Assembly: GCA_011799875.1 (NCBI GenBank)
Contig: CM022303.1
Span: 71,015,680-71,079,679 of the forward strand
Direction of reading: 5' to 3'
Length of the DNA: 64,000 nucleotides
Origin: Thinopyrum elongatum
Lineage: Eukaryota > Streptophyta > Magnoliopsida > Poales > Poaceae
The position numbers were made by a program, and so were the translations under genes. Under the pieces are notes generated by a model. That model had not been told where the DNA came from. It saw only the letters and a program-made list of their open reading frames with translations, and ran no database searches. How positions within the stretch are numbered: the stretch's first letter is position 1; each line of letters begins with the position of its first letter. Shown in pieces: positions 31,854 through 43,456 of the stretch.

Positions 31854-34800
31854 GGACCCCCCTCCCCCCCGGCTCGGCCTCGCGCTAACGCGGCAGTGCG
31901 CTCGTTTGACAGGCGCAGTGTAGTTATTCTGTTTCCCACCCCCACGCACCCACAACACCAAAGATAGATAATGGGGGCAAGTCCATACAAGGAAGATGTG
32001 TCAGTACAACTATGCACCTCGGTGCGGTGCTAGTTTTCCCCCTAAAAAGATAGATAATGGGGGCAAGTCCATACAAGGAAGATGTGTCAGTACAACTAAG
32101 CCCCTCGGTGCGGTGCTGGTTTTCTCCCAAAAAAGACAGATAATGGGTGCAAGTCCATACAAGGAAGATGTGTTAGTACAACTATGCCCCTCGGTGCGGT
32201 GCTGGATTTTCCCATGAAAAGATAGATAATGGGGGCAAGTCATGTTACGGACTCGCCTCTACATGCGACGCCGCGGCACGCCGCGTTGTCGCATGCTACG
32301 GCTCGTTCCTGGCTCGGCCTCACCGGGATGGGGGAGGGGGGTCCCTCCCCCCTTCCCGCGGCTCGGCCTCGCGCTAACGCGGTTGTGCGCTCATTTGACA
32401 GGCGCAGTGCGGTTATTCTGTTTCCCACCCCCCACGAACCAACACCCCCTAAGATAGATAATGGGGGCAAGTTCATACAAGGAAGATGTGTTAGTACAAC
32501 TATGCCCCTCGGTGCGGTGCTGGTTTTCCCCCTAAAAAGATAGATAATGGTGGCAAGTCCATATAAGGTAGATATGTCAGTACAACTATGCCTCTCGGTG
32601 CGGTCCTGGTTTTCCCCCTAAAAAGATAGATAATGGGGGCAAGTCATGTCACGGACTCGCCTCCGCATGCGACGCTGCGGCACGCCGCATCGTCGCCTGC
32701 TACGGCTCGTTCCTGGCTCGGCCTCGCCGGGATGGGGGGGTCCCTCCCCCCACCCCCCGGCTCGGCCTCGCGCTAATGCGGTAGTGCGCTCGTTTGATAG
32801 GCGCAGTGCAGTTATTCTGTTTCCCACCCCCCACGCACCAACACCCCCTAAGATAGATAATGGGGGCAAGTCCATACAAGGAAGATGTGTCAGTACAACT
32901 ATGCCCCTCGGTGCGGTGCTGGTTTTCCCTAAAAAGATATATAATGGAGGCAAGTCCATATAAGGAAGATGTGTCGGTACAACTATGCCCCTCGGTGCGG
33001 TGCTGGTTTCCCCCCTAAAAAGATAGATAATGGGGCAAGTCCATACAAGGAAGATGTGTCAGTACAACTATGCCCCTCGGTGCGGTGCTGGTTTTTCCCT
33101 AAAAAGATAGATAATGGGGGCAAGTCATGTTACGGACTCGCCTCCGCATGCGATGCCGCGGCACGCCGCGTCGTCGCCTGCTATGGCTCGTTCCTGGCTC
33201 AGCCTCGCCGGGATGGGGGAGGGGGGGTCCCGACCCCCTCCCCCCCGGCTCGGCCTCGCGCTAACGCGACAGTGCACTCGTTTGACATGCGTAGTGCGGT
33301 TATTCTGTTTCCCACCCCCCACACACCCACACCCCCAAAGATAGATATTGGGGGCAAATCCATAGAAGGAAGATGTGTCAGTACAACTATGCCCCTCGGT
33401 GCGGTGCTAGTTTTCCCCCTAAAAAGATAGATAATGGGGGCAAGTCCATACAAGGAAGATGTGTTAGTACAACTATGCCCCTTGGTGCGGTGCTGGTTTT
33501 CCCCCTAAAAAGACAGATAATGGGGGCAAGTCCATACAAGGAAGATGTGTCAGTACAACTATGCCCCTCGGTGCGGTTCTGGTTTTCCCCCTAAAAAGAT
33601 AGATAATTGGGGCAAATAATGTTACGGACTCGCCTCTGCATGCGACGCCACAGCACGCCGCGTTGTCGCCTGCTACGGCTCGTTCCTGGCTTGGCCTCAC
33701 CGGGCCCCCCTCCACCCGGCTCGGCCTCGTGCTAATGCGGTAGTGCGCTCGTTTGGCAGGCGCAGTGCAGTTATTCTGTTTCCCACCCCCCACGAAACCA
33801 CACCCCCTAAGATAGATAATGAGGGCAAGTCCATACAAGGAAGATGTGTCAGTACAACTATGCCCCTCGGTGTGGTGTTGGTTTTACCCCTGAAAAGATA
33901 GATAATGGGGGCAAGTCCATACAAGGAAGATGTGTCAGTTCAACTATGCCCCTCGGTGCGGTGCTGGTTTTTCCCCTAAAAAGATAGATAATGGGCGCAA
34001 GTCATGTTACGGACTCACCTCCGCATGCGACGCCGCGGCACGCAGCGTCCTCGCCTGCTACGGCTCGTTCCTGGCTCGGCCTCGCCGGGATGGGGGAGGG
34101 GGGTCCCGACCCCCCTCCCCCCCCGGCTCGGCCTCGCGCGAACGCGGCAGTGCGCTCGTTTGACAGGCGCAGTGCAGTTATTCGGTTTCCTACACCCAGG
34201 CACCCACACCCCCTAAGATAGATAATGGGGGCAAGTCCATACAAGGAAGATGTGTCAGTACAACTATGCCCCTCGGTGCGGTGCTAGTTTTTCCCCTAAA
34301 AAGATAGATAATGGGGGCAAGTCCATACAAGGAAGATGTGTCATTACAACTAAGCCCCTGGGTGCGGTGCTAGTTTTTCCCCAAAAAAGACAGATAATGG
34401 GGGCAAGTCCATACAAGGAAGATGTGTTAGTACAACTATGCCCCTCGGTGCGGTGCCAGTTTATCCCATAAAAAGATAGATAATGGGGGCAAGTCATGTT
34501 ACGGACTTGCCTCTGCATGCGACGCCGCGGCACGCCGCGTTGTCGCCTGCTACGGCTCTTTCCTAGCTTGGCCTCACCGGGATAGGGGAGGGGTGTCCCT
34601 CCCCCCTTCCCCCGGCTCGGCCTCGCGCGAACGCGGCAGTGCGCTCGTTTGACAGGCGCAGTGCGGTTATTCTGTTTCCCACCCCCCACGAACCATCACC
34701 CCCTAAGATAGATAATGGGGGCAAGACCATACAAGGAACATGTGTCAGTACAACTATGCCCCATGGTGCGGTGCTGGTTTTCCCCTAAAAAGATAGATAA

Positions 34801-37024
34801 TCGGGGCAATTCCATACAAGGAAGATGTGTTAGTACAACAATGCCCCTCGGTGCGGTGCTGGGTTTTCCCCTAAAAAGATAGATAATCTGGGCAAGTCAT
34901 GTTACGGACCCGCCTCCGCATGCGACGCCGCGGCACGCCGCATCGTCGCCTCCTACGGCTCGTTCCTGGCTCGGCCTCGCCGGGATGGGGGAGGGGGGTC
35001 CCGACCCCCTCACCCCCCCGGCTCGGCCTCGCGCTAACGTGGCAGTGCGCTCGTTTGACAGGCGCAGTGCGGTTATTCTGTTTCCCACCCCCACACACCC
35101 ACACCCCCTAAGATAGATAATGGGGGCAAATCCATACAAGGAAGATGTGTTAGTACAACTATGCCCTCGGTGCGGTGGTAGTTTTCCCCCTAAAAAGATA
35201 GATAGTGGGGGCAAGTCCATACAAGGAAGATGTGTCAGTACAACTATGCCCCTTGGTGCGGTGCTGGTTTTCCCCCTAAAAAGACAGATAATGGGTGCAA
35301 GTCCATACAAGGAAGATGTGTCAGTACAACTATGCCCCTCGGTGCGGTTCTGGTTTTTCGCCTAAGAAGATAGATAATGGGGGCAAGTCATGTTATGGAC
35401 TCGCCTCTGCATGCGACGCCACGGCATGCCGCGTTGTCGCCTGCTACGGCTCGTTCCTGGCTCGGGCTCACCGGGCCCCCTCCCCCCGGCTCGGCCTCGC
35501 GCTAACGCAGCAGAGCGCTCGTTTGGCAGGCGCAGTGCGGTTATTCTGTTTCCTACCCCCCACGAAACCACACCCCCTAAGATAGATAATGGGGGCAAGT
35601 CCATACAAGGAAGATGTGTCAGTACAACTATGCCCATCGGTGCGGTGTTGGTTTTTCCCCTAAAAAGATAGATAATGGGGGCAAGTCCATACAAGGAAGA
35701 TGTGTCAGTACAACTATGCCCCTCGGTGCGGTGCTGGTTTTTCCACTAAAAAGACAAATAATGGGGGCAAGTCCATACAAGGAAGATGTGTCAGTACAAC
35801 TATGCCCCTCGGTGCGGTTCTGGTTTTCCCCCTAAAAAGATAGATAATGGGGCCAAGTCATGTTACGGACTCGCCTCTGCATGCGACGCCGCGACACACC
35901 GTGTTGTCGCCTGCAACGGCTCATTCCTGGCTCGGCCTCACCGCGATGGGGGAGGGGGGCCCCCTCCCCCCTTCCCTCGGCTCGGCCTCGCGCTAACGCG
36001 GCAGTGCGCTCGTTTGACAGGCGCAGTGCGGTTATTCTGTTTCCCACCCCCCACGAACCCACACCCCCTCAGATAGATAATGGGGGCAAGTCCATACAAG
36101 GAACATGTGTTAGTACAACTATGCCCCTAGGTGCGGTGCTGGCTTTCCCCCTAAAAAGATAGATAATGGGGGCAATTCCACACAAGGAAGATGTGTCAGT
36201 ACAACTATGCCCCTAGGTGCGGTGCTGGTTTCCCCCCTAAAAAGATAGATAATGGGGGCAAGTCATGTTACGGACTCGCCTCCGCATGCAACGCCGCGGC
36301 ACGCCGTGTCGTTGCCTGCTACGGCTCGTTCCTGGCTCAGCCTCGCAGGGATGGGGGAGGGGGGGTCCCAAGCCCCCTCCCCTCCGGCTCGGCATCGCGC
36401 TAACGTGGCAGTGCGCTCGTTTGACAGGCGCAGTGCGGTTATTCTGTTTCCCACCCCCCACGTACCCACACACCCTAAGATAGATAATGGGGGCAAGTCC
36501 ATAGAAGGAAGATGTGTCAGTACACCTATGCCCCTTGGTGCGGTGCTGGTTTTTCCCCTAAAAAGATAGATAATGGGGGCAAGTCCATACAAGGAAGATG
36601 TGTCAGTACAACTATGGCCCTCGATGCGGTGCTGGTTTTCCCCCTAAAAAGATAGATAATGGGGGCAAGCCCATACAATTAAGATGTGTCAGTACAACTA
36701 TGCCCCTCGGTGCGGTGCTGGTTTTCCCTAAAAAGATAGATAATAGGTGCAAGTCATGTTACGGACTCGCCTCCGCATGGGACGCCATGGCACGCCGCGT
36801 AATCGCCTGCTACGGCTCGTTCCTGGCTCGGCCTCGCCGGGATGGGGGAGGTGGGTCCCGACCCCCTCCCCCCGGCTCGGCCTCGCGCTAACGCGGCAGT
36901 GCGCTCATTTGACAGGCATAGTGCGGTTATTCTGTTTCCCACCCCCCACGCACCCACACCCCCTAAGATAGATAATGGGGGCAAGTCCATACAAGCGAGA
37001 TGTGTCAGTACAACTATGCCCCTC
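31854..37024 (+). repeat. Tandem array, segment 2
   Basis: Resumes inside a B unit and carries ten more B units (about 32225, 32630, 33110, 33600, 33985, 34480, 34885, 35375, 35845, 36245) plus one at 36745. Two or three 86-bp A units separate them. B units fall into three types: CTCTGCATGCG with CACGAACC; CTCCGCATGCG with CACGCACC; and a short type with TTTGGCAGG and CACGAAACC that lacks one palindrome arm. It ends at 37024 in an A unit where Tat-B begins. Confidence 0.92.
34092..34121. repeat. G/C palindrome in a B unit (example copy)
   Basis: Arms GGGGGAGGGGGGTC and GACCCCCCTCCCCC pair perfectly across a CC loop. Similar copies sit in the long B units, flanked on both sides by direct repeats of GGCTCGGCCTCGC. 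The G-rich strand could also form a G-quadruplex. Confidence 0.85.
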
Positions 37025-37671
37025 TGTCGTGGAATTGTCACGGCAGATGTCCTAATGAAAGGACTTAGTTGTGGAGCCATGGCGACGAGGTTAGCTTAAA
37101 GGGGTTAAACGGGACAAAGGACACGAGGAGTTTATACTGGTTCAGCCCCTTGCAGTGAAGGTAAAGGCCTAATCCAGTTTGAGGTGGTATTGCTAGGGTT
37201 TCGATTACCAGGTAGCGAATACGCTTTGCCTGGCTTTCGATCTGTTGTCCCTTTTCTTCTCCCCTAAGCCGGTGCCGGGTCGTCCCCTTATATACATGGG
37301 TTGATGCCCTGCGGCTTACACAGTCCCGGCCGGCTCATACAAACGTGTCCGGCTCGGTGACTTCTCTTATAGGCCTTACAATACAAGTTTACATATACAT
37401 GGAGGTTTACACTTACGGGCCTTGCGCCGCCTTCGGGTTTGGGCCCTTTAACAAGCCTGTCTTATGAACTGCCATCTTCAATATACTCTTAGGCTTCATT
37501 TAGATGAACCGCCATTGGGATGACCCGGCCCCTCCTGGGCGGGTCATATCTAATAGTCATATCCCCAACATTAGGCCCCAGGTTGATTTGAACTTGTTCA
37601 TGTCAATCTTCTACAGTTAGAAAAAATCACTCTTCATCTTCCTGTGTTATTTGTAATCCGTCATGATGTCA
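37025..37671 (-). repeat. 3' LTR of Tat-B
   Basis: 647 bp, TG to CA on the plus strand (TGTCGTGG ... GATGTCA). TATA-type TATATAAG on the minus strand at 37287-37294. A purine stretch (CAGGAGA on the minus strand, 37672-37678) next to its inner end may be the polypurine tract. Confidence 0.9.
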
Positions 37672-37847
37672 TCTCCTGAAATCGCGGTGACCCGCCGTGA
37701 CGTCACCTGTCATTAATTATATATATGGCCCAAATCTTAATAAATCTTTTCCTTTACTGAACCTTCGAAAATCGAGGCGTCCGCGCCGTTATATATCCAT
37801 TTTCTTATCTCCTCGATTCCCGTGCATGCCACTTATCCTTCCAACCT

Positions 37848-37856
37848 TATAAATAG
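37848..37856 (+). promoter_or_regulatory. TATA box of the Tat-B antisense gene
   Basis: TATAAATAG on the plus strand, 177 bp inside the 3' LTR. It is followed by a CT-rich leader (37868-37915), a strong donor CG/GTAAGT at 38037, and a polypyrimidine-rich acceptor CCTTTAG at 38530, 16 bp before the ATG. This is the layout of a plant gene with a 494-bp 5' UTR intron. Activity is inferred. Confidence 0.65.
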
Positions 37857-38546
37857 GGCCTCGAGACCTTCTTTCACTCTCCCTCTTTTCCTTCTCGCCT
37901 TCTTCTTCCTCCTCGCAGCGCCCCAGCGCACCCGAGCTCCGCCGTCGTCGATCTTCATCCCCTGCTTTTTCCGGCCGCTGCATCGCCCTGAACAAACCAG
38001 AATGTTGCGGCGCCCCTCCGCTGTCAACCAGCATCGGTAAGTCCTCCCTTTTCCTCTTCATAGATCTGTGTTAGGGTTTCTCTGTTCGTCGGTGTTCATC
38101 ACCGTTCTTCCCTTTCTTTCTTAGCTTGCATAATTTTGATCTGAAGACAGTACAAACCTTGCGCAGTAGCAGTTTTAGCACTTGTTTTGCAATATCAGAA
38201 TATATCCTTATAGCAATAGATCTCATCTAAACATCCCCACTTCTCTGCTGCCGCCACCTTAGGTTTAGATTTTATTCCATTTTTCTGAACAGCTGCAGAT
38301 CCAATCACATAGCTTTAATCTACAAGACCTGTTTGTCCCAATACTTAGTAAAATTTTCTCTTGTCAGACCTCGAATACCAGTACTTGTCATGGTGGCTTA
38401 CATCACCGGCTTATAATTACTCATATATCATTAGTCCTCATTTAAGCCGCCATTCTGAATATACACTGTAGCTGTTTAACTTGTGGTTTCGCAAATTGAT
38501 CTGAACCGGCAAAATTTTCCTTTCCTTTAGGGTTTCTCTCTTCACA

Positions 38547-41500
38547 ATGCCGCCAAAGATAGTCTATACATGCAATTGGGTTCCCTCCGTCGTCACTGAG
38601 GGCTCACTTAAAGACTTTGTCAAAATCGGGTACTTGCCCGCAAAGAATGTTATGCATTACCGTGCTCCTGATCCAGGCGAAGAAAGACCTCAGCCAAAGG
38701 ACGGCGAAATCATTGTATTCACTGATCACATGAACCGGGGCTTCTCACCACCTGGCTCTAAGTTTTTCTGAGATGTTCTGCACTTCTTCCATCTCCATCC
38801 TCAAGACATCGGACCCAATTCCGTGTCAAATATCTGCAACTTTCAAGTCTTATGCGAAGTATACCTTCAAGAGGAGCCCAGCGTCGAACTCTTTAGGGAA
38901 TATTTTTATTTAAACCGCCAGAAGGAGGCTATGAACGGACCCAGCTTGGAACTTGGTGGAATCTCAATTCAGCGAAGAAGAGACGCCATCTTTCCCTACG
39001 CTCGCTTGCCAAGTCACCCCAAAGATTGGAGCCAAACGTGGTTTTATTGCAAAGACACCTCTCCGGCTGACGAAAATCCATTGCCGGTTTATCGTGCCCA
39101 ACGTCTTGACACAAAGCATCATCTTCCTGAAAAGCTTACCGCTGCTGAGCGTAAAAAACTTGCTCCCACCATTGCCAAGGTTAAAGCTCTGCTGGGAAAC
39201 GGTTTAACTGGCATTGACTTGGTTCGGTGCTGGGTTACCTGGCGGATCATACCTTTGAGCCGTCGACCCGGCTTAATGTGCACTTATACAGGCAGTACCA
39301 AGGATCCATTACGCCACAACCCCTTGTGTTTAACTGATGACGCAATTACCGATATGGTTAAAACTCTTTTGAACGAAGATTCCGAAGACTGCAGCAAAGT
39401 GGGTCTGAACCCTTTCTGCAAACTTAATCCGCCGCCAGATGTGAGTCTAACTCATCTTACTTTTATCTCATTATTCAAACATTGTACTAACTCAACTTTG
39501 CTAATTTCCACAGGCTAAATCTGATTTCTGGAAGGCAAAATATGACCATGAAGCCGCCAAGAAGGCCAGGGCTGCCAAGAAAGCCGCCAAGAAAACCACC
39601 AAGAAGCATAAGAAGAAACCAACTGCCTCTGACATGTTTGATCTAGATGACACCTCTGAGTCGGAGGTAGCCCTTGACTCTCTTGGCTCCTTTTTCAATT
39701 ATCTTATTAACATTGATTACTCTCAGGATGACACGGGGGCCAGCCAAGCAGTTGAAGAAGAGGTAACTATTATTTCCTCCAACTCAGAGCCTTTGCGAAG
39801 ACAGAAATTTCGACAAGTAACCCGGAAAGTAAGGTTTTCACACCCCTTAGCTCATTTGGATCCTCACTTTCTTTTGAAGCAACAGCAGCACGAAAGCCGA
39901 CGCCAGACTCGGAACAGCGGAGGTGAAGAATTGTCTTCCGGCTTACCGAATACTCCAGTTCCACGGAAACGCTAACATGAGGTCCTTCTAAGCTTAACTT
40001 CTTTTTACCCACTGGCGGGTTGCTTTCGCCAGCCACTCAATTCCTCTGACTCAAACTACCAGGAAACCTCTCGTTCTTCCTCTGGCGACTCATCACAGAC
40101 CCAACTGCCGGCTTTCAAGACTGCCCCTGAGTAACAACAATTACTTTTATTCTTTACCTCTTTATACTCTGATAACTATACTGACCTGTCACAACCCGTG
40201 CAGTGGACAAGCAAAGCCTAGCAAGAAGGCCAAAGTTACCAAGTTAACTAAAGCTCCTAAAATTGTTGAAATGGAGCAGCAAGTCTCTGCACCTAAAGCT
40301 TCTGAAAAACAGCCAGAAGAACCTGCCCCTGGCGTTCCACCTGAAATTCCTGATCTCTCCATTGATCATACCAACACCGACTCTTTGATCACTGAACTGT
40401 CAAGCTCACCTAAGCCATCAGAGACTCATACTAATGACGTTCTAATCACTGGCTCCGGTTTATAGAACCGGGAAATCCAACTATCTTGGCAAAACATTCC
40501 GCCAAACAAGAGGTTATTGGAAGGCGGAAAGTGAGGTTTGATGTCTCTCACTATGCACAATTGAGCAGCAGCGAGATATTGTCTGGCTATCTCAACCAAG
40601 TACACTCCAGCCACGATCTTGAAATTGAGATGGTGAAACAAATGCATCAGAAATATGAGGTATGAATTCCTGCTTAAATAAATTATATACATCCTGCCAG
40701 CCCCCAAGTCTACTTGTTATGATAAGATTGAATAGGCTGTAGACTTTAACAGAAATGTGAACAGTTGTAGTGAATCCTCCAAAGCCGGCTTGTTCTGATA
40801 ACATTGCATCTGTAGCACCCAAGGGCCGGCTTAATCAACATGAATGAACCGGTCATGTTTCCCATTGCTTATAACAGAGAGCTTATCTGTGTAGCCCCCA
40901 TGAACCGGCTGTGATTGCTTACAGCACAACCGGGTCATTATAAGATAGTTAGGAGACACGAGCAATATGCATTAGCCCCCAAGTGCCAAGTACTCTTGCT
41001 TGCAAAGTGCTTGGGACTTTATTCACATGAATTGTTTGTATAAAGAAATTTTTCGGCAGGCATTAGCCCCCAAGTGCCAAGTGTTATTGCTTGCAAAAGA
41101 CTTGGGACTGATACTCTTGTAATCCTGATATGAATGTGTTGATAAGTCTGTACTTCATACAGGCTGCAACTGCTGAACTTGAATCACAATTGACTGATGC
41201 AAAGACCCGGCTGGAGAATCAGGAAGCTGAGACCCGGAAGGCCAAATCAAAATTCAAATTTAGCATGGCTGAGACGGAAAAGATGAAGACCAGTTTTGAG
41301 GCAGAGAGAAACACTTGGGCTGAAGAGAAGACTGCTTTGATACAACGAGCTGAAAGAGCGGAGGCGGCTCTTCAGGAGGTGACCACTGAACTCACCGGTT
41401 TAAAACTCCGTGTATCTCAGATGGTTTCCGCTATCTTTGGTGAGTCGCCTTCTTAAACATCAAAAGTGAACCTTTTCCTTGATGGTTACAAACCGCCTCT

Positions 41501-42172
41501 AACCGATTTATGATTTACTCAGGTCCAAGGAGCAGCAACTTTAACCAAGACATGCTTGTGAAGCTGAAGGCGGTTAACACCCTTGTCGAACAACTGTATA
41601 CTGGAGCTCAGCGTACACTAGCTACAATCTCTCTGACTAGTCAAGCACCAACTCTTTTGTCAGATGTCTTGAAAAGACTTTCCGTGCTACCTGCCAGGAT
41701 TGATGAAATAAAATGGTCGTCTGCAAGAGCCGGTGCCGTAACGGCCTTGAGCCGGGCCAAGGCTTGGCTACCAGAGCTAGACCCGTCTGAGGTAGCTACT
41801 GGATATCCAAGCTTTAAAGAGGACGGCACTGCATTTGATCAGAAAGACTTTGCTGCCTGTGTGAAAGAAATACGCCCTCTGGTCAGTCTGATCGCGAATG
41901 AGACGAATCTATCGAAATATCACCCAGCTTATAGCATGGAGAATCAAAAGATGCCTACGCCTGCTTATAAAGTGATGGGTTTAATCCCTCCAATCCGTAA
42001 GCATACTTTTGCCCTTGAAGTTGACCTGTCTGGACTTATAGATGATGAAGCTGAATTTCAAGCTTTATGTGGCATTGATTGGTCATCACCGAATCTCCAG
42101 ACAGCGGCAGAGGACGAAGATCCGGATAAGGATAATCCAGAAGCCTCAAGTCAGCAAGGCCAAGAAGATTGA
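38547..42172 (+). pseudogene. Tat-B antisense additional ORF (aORF), five coding exons
   Basis: A spliced gene antisense to pol. Exons: 38547-39440, 39514-40130, 40204-40659, 41163-41439, 41523-42172. All four introns (73, 73, 503 and 83 bp) have GT-AG ends and keep phase. Exon 1 encodes a domain like the plant putative gypsy-type transposon family (PF04195): GFSPPGSKFF, VLCEVYLQEEPSVELFREYF. Exon 2 starts Lys/Ala-rich (AKKAAKKTTKKHKKK). Exon 4 is a coiled coil. Exon 5 ends acidic. Lesions: TGA at 38769-38771, TAA at 39973-39975, and a frameshift near 40460. Function unknown; the basic, coiled-coil and acidic layout suggests a nuclear or RNA/protein-binding role, which is only a guess. Confidence 0.78.
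40660..41162 (+). repeat. aORF intron 3 with repeated CCCAAGT/ACTTGGG hairpin modules
   Basis: This 503-bp intron contains two clear copies (40973-41018, 41064-41109) of TAGCCCCCAAGTGCC, about 20 bases, then a CTTGGGAC stretch. At least two more decayed copies lie near 40699 and 40815. Similar modules occur in Tat-C (12681, 12887, 12963). Confidence 0.7.
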
Positions 42173-43456
42173 ACCGCTGGGCGGTTTATATTTGATCCGT
42201 ATGAAAAACACTTGATCTATTGACTCATGGAGTCATGTAATAGGGTAGTGAAACTTTAAACTGCCGTGCCATCGTGCACGCTTCTGTTTTGCGCAACACT
42301 GCTGATCTGCCAGTTTAAGAAACCATCACTTTATGCTTATGGCAGCGTGAATTGATGCAGATCTGATTTATCATTACCCTGCACACAAAGAAATTGCAAG
42401 TGCCCTGGCGGCTTACCGCCGGGCAGGTGATGATACCCAATTAAAGCCACTGGGGACGAATAGTCCATAACCAGGGCCGGTCGGACTACAATGTTGACAC
42501 AATTTAAATAAAAGGTCGTACCTATGATGTACGCTTTAAACTGCCAGTTTAATAGCTTCATCTGATTAGAGCTATAACTCGAAACATAATACTATTATGC
42601 TCTTGGCGACTTAGAGTCTGCCATCTTGGTGGGTTGCAGAAACCCGAAAGGTGCTTCAAATATGAGCCGAAAATAGGGCAGCTTGGCCCGATTTGTAAAA
42701 CCAAATGTCAAAAAATAAGAAATCAAGAAATTCAAGAAACTCGAGGCTGTTGTAAGCCGCCAAGCCAAAGTATCTTCTTCGATGAAACTAGCCTGAGCCA
42801 CTGGAAAGTATGTGCTTTCCGTGAGCCGGCACTCACAGTACCCAATACACATTTGAACCTAGCTAGATAAAGCCAGGTCTTGTATAAAGATAGACTTATT
42901 AGGAGTACGCGGGGTCAGAGTAGCAGCATGCATCACGGGCCGATTTATCCAAGTTTCAAAGAAGGCGGCTTATGAAGCCTGGATCTATCCTGACTATCTG
43001 TAAGCCGTGCTCTCGCATGACAAGCCGCCGTTTGAACCTTAACAAGCTCAAGATCTTTGGTGAATACACCGTAAAAGATTGATTGTTAAGAGTTCGACGG
43101 GTCAATCAGGATGACCTGATGGAGTTGAAGTAGCTGGTATACAGGTAGGATGACCCGGAAAGGTTATGTTCTCTTTGGTCGAATACGCCTATGTTTGAAC
43201 AGGAAGCCCCCAAGTGACATACTTACGGATTGTGTTCATCGGGGACCTATGTTTGAGCTGTGCTGTGCATCCAACTCTCTTTGGTCTTTGTAGTTTGGGC
43301 GTCAAGCCTCTTAAATGAATAGGTAAGATGATGATAAGGACTCAGCTTCGAAGAAGTGAAAACGACAGAGGCCCTGAATTATCAGGGATGCCGGCTTTAA
43401 TATACTGTCTATAATATATACATCATCAGACTATGTACATTATGAGAGCCGGTGGC
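42173..43456. other. Tat-B spacer between the aORF and pol
   Basis: 1.28 kb without coding potential. It contains a diverged direct repeat (about 42780-42950 and 42960-43130) related to the 172-bp repeat of Tat-C at 13387-13730. Both transcription units end towards it. Confidence 0.65.
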
